Assembly (NCBI RefSeq): GCF_000686045.1
Contig: NZ_JMLV01000005.1
Span: 62,001 to 126,000, forward strand
DNA length: 64,000 nt
Direction of reading: 5' to 3'
Source of the DNA: Fodinicurvata fenggangensis DSM 21160
GTDB taxonomy: Bacteria; Pseudomonadota; Alphaproteobacteria; Kiloniellales; DSM-21159
Shown: one piece after another, positions 8,122 to 16,984 of the stretch
How the letters are laid out: every line of letters begins with the position of its first letter
Numbering within the stretch: the stretch's first letter is position 1
Program-made: the position numbers and the translations under genes
The notes under the pieces: generated by a model
Databases searched by the model: none
Told to the model about the DNA's origin: nothing
What the model saw: the letters and a program-made list of their open reading frames with translations, nothing else

Positions 8122-9450
8122 TCACGCCGCTTTTCGCAGGTTTTCGCTCCGGTTCTGGAAGAGAGCCGTCAGCGGGCTGTCGGGCCGCAGGAACGCCCGT
8201 TCGGCGATCAGGGCCCTGGCCAAGGTGTCCTCACCACCGCGCAGGGCGGCCTCGATCATCGTGAGATCGATGATGTCCCGCTGAGCGTGGCTGCCGCCGA
8301 AACGGGCCGCCTGGTTGCGCACCGGCCTCAGCAGGCGGAGCGCCGCAGGGTGATCCCCTTCGCCGAAGGCTTTCAGGGCAAGGCAGAGCGGGCGTCCGAC
8401 CACACGGGTGAACTGCGCGTTGTCTGCCTCGATTTCCATCGCCACGACCTGCATATCCAGCAATTCATCCATCAGGTCGTCCCGGCCAGCCCCCACGAAC
8501 GCCATTGCGGCGTGGGCGTCGTTGAAGGCGTAGTTCGGGGCCTTGACGAAAGGCGCCCAGGTCTCGGCCAGAGCTGACCAGCGTTCGCCAAGGTTCAGGC
8601 CGCGCAGGTGCAGGCGCCAAAGCAGGGCTGAGGCATCCACCAGGTCGAGGATGACTTGTGAGCCATTGCCGGCGATCGGCCCGTCATAGAGGTCCAGGAC
8701 ACGATCGAAGTCCCCCTGTTCCAGATGGAACAACGAGAGATGCCACCAGTTGTGCACGGCAAAGAAATTGTCCTGCGACCAGGCATCGGAATCCGCCGTC
8801 ATCCCGGCGATGCCATCGTCATAGCGGTTCTGCATCTCCATGACGTGTGCCACGGCATGCTGCGCCCAGGCATCCCGCCGCTCCAGTTCCAGTGCGCGCC
8901 GGCCATAGGCTTCGGCCCGTCCGTAGTCGGCGGTTTCCTCGAGGCCGAAGGCCTGCATGCCCAGGACACCGTGATAGCCTGGCTGCTGACGGTCCCAGGC
9001 CGGCAGAACACGGGCGATCCGGTCGCGCAGCATGCGGGAATTACCGGTATAGAAATCCACCAGATGGCCGGATTGCAGGGCCAGAAGGTCATGGGGGTGT
9101 TCGTGAACGATATCCTCCAGAACCCGCCCGGCCGCATGCCACTTGCCGTCCGCCAGCAGGCTGGCGGCCTTGAGATGAGCTTTCTCGCGCGTCGTGGCCG
9201 GTAGCCCTTCGGCAACCCTCAGGCTGTCGCGTGCCACTGGCAGGCCGGCGGGCTCGGTGCCCAGCAGGTGAAGCCAGGCTTTCAAGGCATGGCCCATCAC
9301 GAAGGCCGGACTGTCTTCCAGAGCCAACTCCACAGTGGCCACGGGGTCATTGCGGTAGCAGAGCAGTTCCTGCAATGCGATTTCGTATAGGTCGAGACTC
9401 TTACGGGAGGCTCCACTTGCCGCCTGTTTCCAGGAATCCTCGATAGTCAT
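8122..9450 (-). CDS. TTC38-like tetratricopeptide protein
   Basis: The protein is 442 residues from ATG 9448-9450 (a TTG one codon earlier is possible). It is almost entirely alpha-helical, with repeated helix pairs of TPR type, and carries the blocks characteristic of the TTC38 family, for example GHALKAWLHLLG near residue 55, YHGVLGMQAFGLEE near 160, AWAQHAVAHVMEM near 195 and NWWHLSLFHLEQGD near 240. The length agrees with the family (about 440-470). No signal peptide is visible, so it is cytoplasmic. The bacterial members have no assigned biochemical role. It is transcribed divergently from the TetR gene at 9674, with 223 bases between them. Confidence 0.85.
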   Translation of the reverse strand: MTIEDSWKQAASGASRKSLDLYEIALQELLCYRNDPVATVELALEDSPAFVMGHALKAWLHLLGTEPAGLPVARDSLRVAEGLPATTREKAHLKAASLLADGKWHAAGRVLEDIVHEHPHDLLALQSGHLVDFYTGNSRMLRDRIARVLPAWDRQQPGYHGVLGMQAFGLEETADYGRAEAYGRRALELERRDAWAQHAVAHVMEMQNRYDDGIAGMTADSDAWSQDNFFAVHNWWHLSLFHLEQGDFDRVLDLYDGPIAGNGSQVILDLVDASALLWRLHLRGLNLGERWSALAETWAPFVKAPNYAFNDAHAAMAFVGAGRDDLMDELLDMQVVAMEIEADNAQFTRVVGRPLCLALKAFGEGDHPAALRLLRPVRNQAARFGGSHAQRDIIDLTMIEAALRGGEDTLARALIAERAFLRPDSPLTALFQNRSENLRKAA

Positions 9451-9673
9451 CAAAATTTACCCTTTGGTTCCAGTTTCTTGAGAAAAGGGGACGAAGCCCC
9501 GTGTGCGCTGGACAGTAGGGCTGTTCGAGAAGGGGCAATAGCCGTCATGCGGTACAGTGATTGCCAGGAGCGCGGGAACCGCAGATACTCTCTTTCCTCA
9601 AGATAATGAACACTGGTTGTGAAAGGTGGTCTCGAACAGGGATCAACCGGCAACTGGACTCTTGGTACAGAAC

Positions 9674-10312
9674 ATGACGCTGTCATTGCCGATGAAACGC
9701 GGCGCGGCGCGCGAGCGTATCCTGGTTCAGGCGGAAGCTGCCGTCCTGGAAAAGGGTTTTGCCGCCACCTCCATCGAGGAACTGATCGCGGGCGCCGGCG
9801 TTACCAAGAGCGCCTTCTTCTATCATTTCCGGGACAAGAACGAACTGGCGCGGGCCATGATGGAACGCTACATCGCCGAGCACGACGCAATGTTCGCCGA
9901 TATTCTGCGCCGTGCCGACGAACTGCATGAGGACCCGCTGCACAGTTTTCTGGTCGGCATGCGCCTTTTCGAGGAGATGATGTCGAACCTGCCGGGGACG
10001 CATCCCGGTTGCCTTGTCGCGTCCTATGTCTATCAGGATCGCCTGTTCAGCCGCGAGGTGCGGGACCTGACCCTGCAGGGCTTTCTTGGCTGGCGGGAGC
10101 TTTTCCGGTCGCGCCTGAACGCGATTGCCGCGCTCTATACACCCAGCGTGGAGGTTGATCTCGATGATCTGGCTGACATGGCGCAGGCCCTGGTGGATGG
10201 CGGAATCGTGCTGTCCCGGCTGACCGAGGACCCACAGGCGCTGCCGCGCCAGGTACGGCTCTTCCGCACCTTCGTGCGCATGCTCTTCCTGCCACGACAG
10301 CAGGTGCTGTAA
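9674..10312 (+). CDS. TetR/AcrR-family transcriptional regulator
   Basis: ATG 9674 gives 212 residues, normal for TetR proteins. Residues about 10-56 form the DNA-binding domain: RILVQAEAAVLEKGFAATS, then helix-turn-helix ELIAGAGVTKSAFFYHFRDK. The C-terminal helical ligand domain contains HPGCLVASYVYQDRLFS and resembles the sub-group named after the nem-operon repressor, which often controls detoxification genes. The divergent TTC38-like gene is the obvious candidate target, but no clear palindromic operator could be picked out in the shared region. Confidence 0.9.
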   Translation: MTLSLPMKRGAARERILVQAEAAVLEKGFAATSIEELIAGAGVTKSAFFYHFRDKNELARAMMERYIAEHDAMFADILRRADELHEDPLHSFLVGMRLFEEMMSNLPGTHPGCLVASYVYQDRLFSREVRDLTLQGFLGWRELFRSRLNAIAALYTPSVEVDLDDLADMAQALVDGGIVLSRLTEDPQALPRQVRLFRTFVRMLFLPRQQVL

Positions 10313-10323
10313 GCGGCTGTCCA

Positions 10324-10352
10324 AACTTGTTCGCGGCAACGGCGAGCAAGTT
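10324..10352 (+). terminator. Possible terminator hairpin after the TetR gene
   Basis: AACTTG (10324-10329) pairs with CAAGTT (10347-10352), with an inner TCGC/GCGA extension and one mismatch. There is only a weak T content after the stem, so an intrinsic terminator is possible but not strong. Confidence 0.35.
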
Positions 10353-10457
10353 GTTAACCTCTCCTTATGATACCCTTGTCTAGACTGAAGGTGCCTGGAC
10401 TGCAGGCACGCCTTTGCCGCGATCTTCATGTGTCATTGCAGTCTTTAGGCGAAACTC

Positions 10458-12152
10458 GTGTCGAGAAAGCCGTCCGGATCCCGCATGTCCCTCGCCTCCC
10501 ACTTGCCGCGCCTTCTGGCTTTTTCCTTTGCGGGCGCTGACCTTCTGCTTGAAACAGGCCGCGATTGCCGGATTCTTTTCGTTGCCGGTGCGGCCGAGAA
10601 CCTGACCGGACAGTCGGAAAGCAAGCTGGTGGGGCAAGCTCTCGACAGCCTGTTTGCCGAGGAGGATCGTGCCTTTGTCCGTGGCATGATCAATGGGCTG
10701 GGCAGCGGTGAGCGCATAGGTCCTCTGGCTGTCCGGCTGAACGGCGCCGAGGGGCAGGCGCGCTCCGCGGTCCTCGGCCTGTGCTGCCTGCCGGACAATC
10801 CCGGCCTGGTGCACTGCACCCTGTCCCTGAGGGGTGTCCAGTCTCTGGTCCAGTCCAGCGCCCCGCGGGATCCCGAAAGCCAGCTTTTGCAGGGCTCTGC
10901 CTTCCCGCGGGCCGTCGAGCAAGCCTTGCAGCATGCGCGGGAACTGGACCAGACAGTTGCCATGACCCTCCTGGACCTGGATGGTCTGGGACAGCTCCGG
11001 AGCGAACTGGAGGCGTCGGACTCCCGCTTGCTGCTGGATCGCGTCTGCGCCAGCCTGCGTGCGTCTTCCCTAGATGGACAGACCGTGGCCCGGCTGTCAG
11101 AGAATCGTTTCGGTCTGGTGCACCAGGCTGGGCTGTCGGGGCAGGAGATGGTACGGCGCCTTACGTCCGCTCTGCGGCAATCGCATCCAATGGCTGGAAA
11201 GCTGTCGGTGGAGGGTGCGATGCTGCCGCTGGAAAGTCGCGGACTGGAAAAGGCGGACATGATACGCGCCATCGCCTATGCCGCCGAACGCTTTGCCAGC
11301 AGCGGGCGCATTCCGGGTGAAGACCTTCCCGGCGTGATCGAGAACTCGGTTCGTGAGACGCTGGAACGAATGGAAGATTTCAGGCAGGTCCTGGCACAGC
11401 GCAGGTTCCATTTCCTCTATCAACCCGTCGTGCGGCTGGTGGACCGCAGGCCGGCGCATTTCGAACTTCTGGTACGTTTCGAGGAGGAGGTATCACCACA
11501 GGAGAAACTGGATTTCGCCGAGAACCTTGGCTTGATCTGCGACTTCGACCTGGCAGTCTGTCATCATGCCGTGAACGTCTTGTCACACAGCAAATGCGAT
11601 CCCCGTCTGAAATTGGCGGTCAACCTTTCGGGACATTCCATCCTGAACAGCGTGTTCGTGAAGAGCCTGGATGCCACGCTGAGGGCCAACAAGGCTGTTT
11701 CCCGGCGGCTTGCGTTCGAGATCACGGAAAGCGCCGAGCTGACTGACCTCGAGACCGCCCACCGTGTCATTCAAACCATCCGCATGCTGGGGTATCGGGT
11801 TTTCCTGGATGACTTCGGGGCCGGAGCGGCCTCTTTCCGCTATCTGAGTGCGTTGGCCGTCGATGGTATCAAGATCGATGGCCGCTACATCCGCGAGTTG
11901 GGGCGTGCACCGCGTGATCTCGCCATGCTGCGCGGATTGAAACGGATTTGCGATGACCTGGAAATAGATATCGTCGCCGAGCGCGTGGAAACCGAAACCC
12001 AGGCGGCGCGCTTGCGGGAATTGGGGCTGCCCCTGGCGCAGGGTTGGTTGTTTGGGAAGCCGGCTGCAAAGCCGCGCCTTGGCAGGGAGGCCGAAGCGGA
12101 TATGCAAGCAGAGGGGATGTTGCGTGGCCTGCGCAGATTTGCCCCGTCTTGA
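10458..12152 (+). CDS. PAS-like / degenerate GGDEF / EAL cyclic-di-GMP phosphodiesterase
   Basis: The 564-residue protein starts at GTG 10458 (ATG 10485 is an alternative). The first about 140 residues resemble a PAS fold. Residues about 150-260 look like a GGDEF domain without its signature: RLSENRFGLV stands where RxGGDEF is expected, so cyclase activity is unlikely. From about 310 there is an EAL domain with ELLVRF, NLSG, the EITES glutamate, DDFGAG, IKIDG, AERVET and QGW, so the metal-binding and catalytic residues are all present. It should hydrolyse c-di-GMP in the cytoplasm. TTAA-N7-TTAT at 10354-10368 resembles a CtrA box but has one mismatch. The next gene starts inside its 3' end. 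Confidence 0.9.
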   Translation: MSRKPSGSRMSLASHLPRLLAFSFAGADLLLETGRDCRILFVAGAAENLTGQSESKLVGQALDSLFAEEDRAFVRGMINGLGSGERIGPLAVRLNGAEGQARSAVLGLCCLPDNPGLVHCTLSLRGVQSLVQSSAPRDPESQLLQGSAFPRAVEQALQHARELDQTVAMTLLDLDGLGQLRSELEASDSRLLLDRVCASLRASSLDGQTVARLSENRFGLVHQAGLSGQEMVRRLTSALRQSHPMAGKLSVEGAMLPLESRGLEKADMIRAIAYAAERFASSGRIPGEDLPGVIENSVRETLERMEDFRQVLAQRRFHFLYQPVVRLVDRRPAHFELLVRFEEEVSPQEKLDFAENLGLICDFDLAVCHHAVNVLSHSKCDPRLKLAVNLSGHSILNSVFVKSLDATLRANKAVSRRLAFEITESAELTDLETAHRVIQTIRMLGYRVFLDDFGAGAASFRYLSALAVDGIKIDGRYIRELGRAPRDLAMLRGLKRICDDLEIDIVAERVETETQAARLRELGLPLAQGWLFGKPAAKPRLGREAEADMQAEGMLRGLRRFAPS

Positions 12153-12615
12153 TCTGCCGGGAACCGGCGGTTCGCGCGCCGGCTCTTATGCCCTCTCGGG
12201 ACTGTTCTTCCTGCTGGTCATCCTGTTCGCCTGTTTCTTGCCGGGGCATGGCCGGGCGGCAGAAGGCCATGTCACCTATAGCAACAAGAGCGCAGAGCCC
12301 CTGGAATTGCGTTTCGAGTCGGGTCGCTGGACTCATGCGCCGGCGGACAGCGTTCCCGCAGGCGCGCGCGTTCGGGCCGGGGTTCATTTTGCCGACGGCG
12401 GTGTTGTCGTGCAGGCCCTCGGCTATGCCTTTTCGAATGATGCCGGAAGCTACTGCCAGGTTCGCGTGGCCACCGTACCCGGTCCTGTCGGCTGTCGGAT
12501 CGAACTGACGCCAATCAATCGCGGGCGTATGGACTGTTTTGCACGCACCCTGCAAAGGGATCGCAAGACCTGTGCCTTCGAGGTCCAGGTCGAGGTTGCG
12601 CCCAAGCGGCCCTGA
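12124..12615 (+). CDS. Small secreted protein of unknown function
   Basis: GTG 12124 is chosen because AGAGGGG lies 7 bases upstream; it overlaps the last 29 bases of the EAL gene and gives 163 residues. Residues about 22-43 are strongly hydrophobic (LSGLFFLLVILFACFLPG), followed by HGRAA and a likely signal peptidase site. The mature part of about 115 residues contains four cysteines (SYCQV, GCRIE, DCFAR, TCAFE), suited to two disulfides in the periplasm. No family was recognised. Overlap with the phosphodiesterase gene suggests co-translation, but a functional link is not shown. Confidence 0.65.
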   Translation: MACADLPRLDLPGTGGSRAGSYALSGLFFLLVILFACFLPGHGRAAEGHVTYSNKSAEPLELRFESGRWTHAPADSVPAGARVRAGVHFADGGVVVQALGYAFSNDAGSYCQVRVATVPGPVGCRIELTPINRGRMDCFARTLQRDRKTCAFEVQVEVAPKRP

Positions 12616-12676
12616 TCACACGAAGGACCCTGCAAATAGACAGGGGAACGCCAGTCTCTGCCAAGGGGCGGAGAGT

Positions 12677-13342
12677 TTATGTCCCTGTCTCGGCGGGTTC
12701 GGCGGCAGCCTGTCCCTCCTGTTGCATGAGCTCGAAAAGACGGACCAGGGCTTCCGGGGGCTGCGCGCCCGGCAGGGCATAGCGGCCGTTTCCCACGAAA
12801 CAGGGCACCCCGACTATACCGTTCACGCGGGCGTTGGTATCTTCCTGACGAATGGTTTGCCGGTCGTCATCGCTGGCAAGATAGGCTTCGGCTTCCGGTC
12901 CGGGCAGGCCGCTTTCCTTGGCCAGTCTGGCGAGAACGGTGCTGTCGCCAATGTCGGCGCCTTCCAGGAAATATCCCTGGAACAGACGTTCCAGCAGTCG
13001 ATCCTGGAGACCATGGCTTTCTGCAAAGCGGATCAGTCGATGCGAATCCAATGTGTTGGGTGTGCGTTGGATGGCGTCGAAAGCGAAGTGAAGACCTTCT
13101 TGCTCCGCCGTCTCGGCAATGGATTGATAGACGCGTTGCGCCCCTTGGTCCGAACCGAATTTCAAGCGCAAATAGCTCTTACGGTCCATGCCTTCACGCG
13201 GCATTTCGGGGTTCAACTGGTAGGCTCGCCAATGGATGCGAGGTACCTGCCGCCCTCGCCAAAGCTCCAGGGCCTGTTCCAGCCGGCGCTTGCCGATCAG
13301 GCACCAGGGACAAATGGTATCGAGATAGACATCGAGATGCAT
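12677..13342 (-). CDS. DsbA/FrnE-family thiol oxidoreductase
   Basis: The start at ATG 13340-13342 is preferred because AAGGAAGG lies upstream; an ATG eight codons earlier has none. The 221-residue protein begins with a thioredoxin-fold strand LDVYLDTICPWCLIGKRRLE, giving a C-P-W-C redox motif at about residues 10-13, followed by the helical insertion of the DsbA/2-hydroxychromene-2-carboxylate isomerase superfamily and the cis-proline region VGVPCFVGNGRYALPGAQ. FrnE-type proteins lack signal peptides and act in the cytoplasm on protein or small-molecule thiols. It is convergent with the secreted-protein gene. Confidence 0.9.
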   Translation of the reverse strand: MHLDVYLDTICPWCLIGKRRLEQALELWRGRQVPRIHWRAYQLNPEMPREGMDRKSYLRLKFGSDQGAQRVYQSIAETAEQEGLHFAFDAIQRTPNTLDSHRLIRFAESHGLQDRLLERLFQGYFLEGADIGDSTVLARLAKESGLPGPEAEAYLASDDDRQTIRQEDTNARVNGIVGVPCFVGNGRYALPGAQPPEALVRLFELMQQEGQAAAEPAETGT

Positions 13343-13845
13343 GACAATCCGGCCTTCCTTTGGCATGCCGTAACTGGCAGTAAACGCCCCGAGGCGGGCC
13401 GGTGCAAGGCCGGGTCGCTCTTGTTGCTACAGCATCTTGCGCCTGTGCTGGCGAGGGCACTGCAACATTCCGTCACAGTTGTTCTGTGAAAAGCAGGACT
13501 GGGCAGTAAAAATTCTTATTATTCAATGCATTGGTGGGAACTCTCTAATGACAGTGCTTGGGAGGAACTGAAACTCGATTTCATTTCATATCTGGCGTCA
13601 AAATCCTTATAACCATAAGAGGTACCGGCCTCTTGGCGGAATCCGACCTGAATCAGGCACTTGGCAGTTAAGTCTGAGTGACTTCGGTCGGGGCAGGGGA
13701 CGGGGCCGACCAACGGGGGATTCCATTCAGCCGTGCGCAGGGGTGCAGCGGTGACCAGCAGGAACCTGACAGACAGACGCCTTCCACAAGGGTGGGGGCG
13801 AGTGAAATATGAAGCCAATGAACAACGGGACGGAACAAACCGGGC
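13343..13845. other. Intergenic region upstream of the sphingolipid operon
   Basis: This 503-base region separates divergent genes and must hold the promoter of the acyl-AMP ligase operon. A small inverted repeat, AAGAGG/CCTCTT (13617-13634) around a GGTACC core, is visible. A 21-codon reading frame starts at ATG 13809, ends at 13874 and overlaps the start of the ligase gene in another frame; whether it is translated is unknown. No protein family or RNA was recognised in the rest. Confidence 0.45.
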
Positions 13846-15642
13846 ATGACGCGTTCGACAATTACGACAAATGAAGACCTGCCGCTCCGTGTCGGGGAGT
13901 TCGAGACTCTTGCGGAAGGTCTGGATTATGCCGCCCGCGGGCAGACCGGCTGCAACTTCTTTTCCGAGCGGGGCGTTCTCAACCGCGCTATGACCTATCG
14001 GGAAATTCGCGAGGAAGCGCTGGATCTGGCGCCGCGGCTTGTTGCGTCAGGCCTTGAGCGCGGTTCGCGCGTGGCCGTGATTGCAGAGACGCGGCCTGAA
14101 TTCTTTGTTTTCTTCTTTGCCTGCCAGTACGCTGGCATCGTTCCGGTTCCCTTGCCGCTCAGCGTCAATCTGGGCGGACGGGATGCCTATGTGGCGCGGC
14201 TGGCTGCCATGATGAAGCGGGCCGCCGTTTCGGCGGCGGTTGCCTCCGATGACCTGATTGACATGCTGCGTGCGGCGGGGCAGGAAGCTGGCATCGAACG
14301 TGTGGGGACCCATGAAGAGTTCCGCGCAGAGAGCGCGAAGAACGGTTTCTTGCGGCCGCTGGAACGCCAGGATCCCTGTTACATCCAGTTCTCCTCGGGC
14401 AGCACCAGTCTGCCGCGCGGTGTTCTGGTTACGCAGAAGGCCATCACCAGCAATGCACGCGGCATCGGGCAGCACGGCCTGGCGCTGCAGCCTGGCGATC
14501 GGGCAACCTCCTGGCTGCCGCTCTACCATGATATGGGTCTGGTCGGTTTCTTCCTGACACCGGCCCTGGCGCAGGTTTCCATAGACTACCTGGCAACCAC
14601 GACCTTTGCGCGCCGACCCATGCTGTGGCTGAAGATCCTTTCCGAGTACGGGGGCACGATCTCCTTCAGCCCGACCTTCGGCTATGACCTCTGCCTGCGG
14701 CGTTCGGCGAACGTGGATCCGGCACAATTCGAGCTGTCCCAGTGGCGGGTCGCCGGTATTGGCGGCGAAATGGTGCGCGCCAGCGTCCTGCAGGGCTTTG
14801 CCGAGCGCTTTGCCGAAAGCGGCTTTAACCCCAAGGCTTTCTTGCCCAGTTACGGCCTGGCCGAATCCACCCTGGCGGTCAGTTTCACGCATCTCGATAC
14901 CGGCTTGCAGCTGGATCATGTGGATCGCGAAAGCGCTGCCCTGAAGGGCGTGGCCGTTCCCGTTTCTCCCCATCGGGACGGGGCCGCCGCTTCGGTGCGT
15001 ACCTTCGTCAAGTGTGGCCGGGTCCTGCCGGGCCATGCGGTGGAGATCCGCGACGACGATGACAGCAAACTGCCCGAGCGCGCCATCGGCCGCGTCTGTG
15101 TCCAGGGGCCTAGCCTGATGCAGGGTTATTACAGCGACCTGGAAGCCACCCGCGCCGTGATCACGCCCGACGGCTGGTTGGACACCGGTGATCTCGGCTA
15201 TCTGGTTGACGGTGAACTGGTCATCACCGGGCGCAGCAAGGACCTGATCATCTGCAACGGCCGGAACATCTGGCCGCAGGATCTGGAGTGGGCCGTGGAG
15301 AAGCTGGACGGCATCCGTGCCGGCGACGTCGCGGCCTTTGCCCTGGGTGATGACGAGGACAGCGAGCGCGTTGTCCTGGTGGTGGAATGCCGCACACCCG
15401 ATCCGGAAGCCCGTGAAGCGCTGCGTCGCTATGTTACCGCCGTCGTCCAGAAGACGGCCGGGGTGGGGTGCGAGGTGGTGCTGGCTCCGACCCGGTCCCT
15501 GACCTTTACCTCGTCGGGCAAGCTCAGCCGAGCGGCCGCCAAGGCGGACTTCGTTGCCGGCCGCATTCGCGACGTGAACGAGGACCTGCACACCAGCCAG
15601 CAGGAGTCCCCCGTCCTGGCCATGGCCGTCGGCTCGGACTGA
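13846..15642 (+). CDS. Fatty acyl-AMP ligase / acyl-ACP synthetase of the sphingolipid operon
   Basis: The 598-residue protein belongs to the ANL adenylating superfamily, in the fatty acyl-AMP ligase branch. The ATP-binding loop is FSSGSTSLPRGV (about residues 183-194). Also present are SWLPLYHDMGLVG, the A5 motif YGLAEST and the A7 motif DTGDLGYL, with a C-terminal lid domain from about residue 480. FAALs activate a fatty acid to acyl-AMP and pass it to an acyl carrier protein. An ACP and serine palmitoyltransferase lie downstream on the same strand, so the expected product is the acyl-ACP used by Spt, as shown for the equivalent Caulobacter gene. It leads the operon; the next gene follows after 40 bases. 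Confidence 0.9.
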   Translation: MTRSTITTNEDLPLRVGEFETLAEGLDYAARGQTGCNFFSERGVLNRAMTYREIREEALDLAPRLVASGLERGSRVAVIAETRPEFFVFFFACQYAGIVPVPLPLSVNLGGRDAYVARLAAMMKRAAVSAAVASDDLIDMLRAAGQEAGIERVGTHEEFRAESAKNGFLRPLERQDPCYIQFSSGSTSLPRGVLVTQKAITSNARGIGQHGLALQPGDRATSWLPLYHDMGLVGFFLTPALAQVSIDYLATTTFARRPMLWLKILSEYGGTISFSPTFGYDLCLRRSANVDPAQFELSQWRVAGIGGEMVRASVLQGFAERFAESGFNPKAFLPSYGLAESTLAVSFTHLDTGLQLDHVDRESAALKGVAVPVSPHRDGAAASVRTFVKCGRVLPGHAVEIRDDDDSKLPERAIGRVCVQGPSLMQGYYSDLEATRAVITPDGWLDTGDLGYLVDGELVITGRSKDLIICNGRNIWPQDLEWAVEKLDGIRAGDVAAFALGDDEDSERVVLVVECRTPDPEAREALRRYVTAVVQKTAGVGCEVVLAPTRSLTFTSSGKLSRAAAKADFVAGRIRDVNEDLHTSQQESPVLAMAVGSD

Positions 15643-15682
15643 ACTTGCGGCTTTCCTTCCCGCTCGAAACAGCGGTGCAGAC

Positions 15683-16672
15683 ATGACCGGAAGACTGAAT
15701 GTTGCGGCGAACGTCGCCGTGACCGGTGCCACCGGCTTCATCGGCAACTTTCTTGTGCGACGGCTGTTGCAGAAAGGCTGTCGCCTGCGCCTGTTGCTGC
15801 GCCGTCCCGAAGCCTGGCAGGAGATCAGGGCCAACCTGCCGGACCCGATCTTCGAGGAGCGCGTCGAAATCGTTGAAGGTGCAGTGGAGCAGGAGGAGGC
15901 ACTGAGCCGACTGGTACAGGGCGCATCCACGGTGATTCACTGTGCGGGCCTGATCAAGGCGCGGCAGGCGGAGGATTTTCATCGGGTCAATGCCGAGGCC
16001 ACCGAACGTCTCTGTGCGGCGGCGGGACGGACAGATTCGGTGGAGCGGATGATCTATCTCTCCACGCTGGCCGCGCGTGAGCCGCAGCTTTCCGCCTATG
16101 CTGAGAGTAAGCGCAACGGCGAGGATGCCGTGCGCGCCTGGTCGAACCGGCTGGAACTCGTGATCGTTCGGCCGCCGGCCGTCTATGGTCCAGGCGATCG
16201 TGCCACACTGCCCCTTTTCCAGCAGATGAACCGGGGCCTGCTGGCCGTTCCCGCACGTCCCGGCGCGCGTTTCTCCCTGATCCATGCACAAGACCTGGTC
16301 GAGGCCCTGACGGCCTCCCTGGATAGCGAGTTGAGCCGGCCCCTTTGCCTGGAACCCGATGATGAAACCGAGAACGGTTATGGTTGGGAAGACCTGGTTC
16401 GGATCGCGGGAGAGGCGACGGGGCACAGGGTGCGCCTGCTGCGCCTGCCGCCTGCGCTGGTCTATCCAATCGCCTGGAGCAGCGAAATGCTGGGGCGGAT
16501 GACGGCGCGCGCGCCAGTGCTGACGCCTGGAAAGCTGCGGGAATTGAGTCATGCAGATTGGCGTGTTGAAGGGCATTGGCGCCGCCAGCTGCCGGACTGC
16601 CCGGCACCACGTGGATTTCTGGACGGTTTTACGCAAACCCTCAACTGGTATAAACAACAGGAATGGCTCTAA
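15683..16672 (+). CDS. cerR: NAD(P)-dependent epimerase/dehydratase, CerR-like ceramide reductase
   Basis: The 329-residue extended SDR protein has the nucleotide-binding motif TGATGFIG at about residues 14-21, the catalytic serine region IYLSTLA and the Y-x-x-x-K pair in YAESKRN. The length is usual for atypical NAD-epimerase proteins. In Caulobacter the homologous gene next to spt encodes CerR, which reduces the 3-oxo group of the sphingolipid base after N-acylation. Position between the acyl-AMP ligase and the ACP/Spt pair here supports the same role. The assignment rests on context plus fold; other sugar or sterol substrates are possible from fold alone. Confidence 0.82.
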   Translation: MTGRLNVAANVAVTGATGFIGNFLVRRLLQKGCRLRLLLRRPEAWQEIRANLPDPIFEERVEIVEGAVEQEEALSRLVQGASTVIHCAGLIKARQAEDFHRVNAEATERLCAAAGRTDSVERMIYLSTLAAREPQLSAYAESKRNGEDAVRAWSNRLELVIVRPPAVYGPGDRATLPLFQQMNRGLLAVPARPGARFSLIHAQDLVEALTASLDSELSRPLCLEPDDETENGYGWEDLVRIAGEATGHRVRLLRLPPALVYPIAWSSEMLGRMTARAPVLTPGKLRELSHADWRVEGHWRRQLPDCPAPRGFLDGFTQTLNWYKQQEWL

Positions 16673-16717
16673 CAGGCGCTCCAACGCAGCGCCATTGGCC
16701 AAGGGATCGGACGGATC

Positions 16718-16978
16718 ATGGACGAGATGCAGAACAACAGCGACAGCGTGTTCCAGGATATCTGCGGCTTTCTGGAACAGTACAATCGAAACAAGATCGA
16801 GATCACGGGCAGCACCGACCTCAACAGCGATCTGAATATCGATTCCGTGGCTGCCATGGACATCATCATGGAGGTCGAGGATCGATACGACATCGATATT
16901 CCCATCAATCTCGTGGCGGATATGCGCACCGTCGACGATCTGGTCTCTGCCGTCCAGAAGCAGAAGGAGGCCGGCTGA
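16718..16978 (+). CDS. Acyl carrier protein for sphingolipid synthesis
   Basis: This acidic 86-residue protein has the ACP four-helix pattern. The phosphopantetheine serine lies in LNIDSVAAMDII (S43-44 region), where the usual DSL motif is DSV. It sits between the reductase and Spt genes with only 6 bases to Spt. In Caulobacter and related bacteria a dedicated ACP (AcpR) in the spt operon carries the fatty acid that Spt condenses with serine, and this gene occupies the same place. It is clearly not the housekeeping AcpP, which normally lies in the fab cluster. Confidence 0.9.
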   Translation: MDEMQNNSDSVFQDICGFLEQYNRNKIEITGSTDLNSDLNIDSVAAMDIIMEVEDRYDIDIPINLVADMRTVDDLVSAVQKQKEAG

Positions 16979-16984
16979 CACGTC

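Noticed and set aside
10354-10368. CtrA-like box TTAA-N7-TTAT upstream of the EAL gene
   Set aside because: One mismatch in a very degenerate motif; such matches occur by chance, so it is only mentioned in the gene entry.
13617-13634. AAGAGG/CCTCTT inverted repeat as an operator of the sphingolipid operon
   Set aside because: Short, more than 200 bases from the start codon, and without a linked regulator.
14047-15930. 627-codon open frame opposite the acyl-AMP ligase
   Set aside because: The + strand has all ANL motifs in a complete gene; the antisense frame has none and is explained by codon bias.
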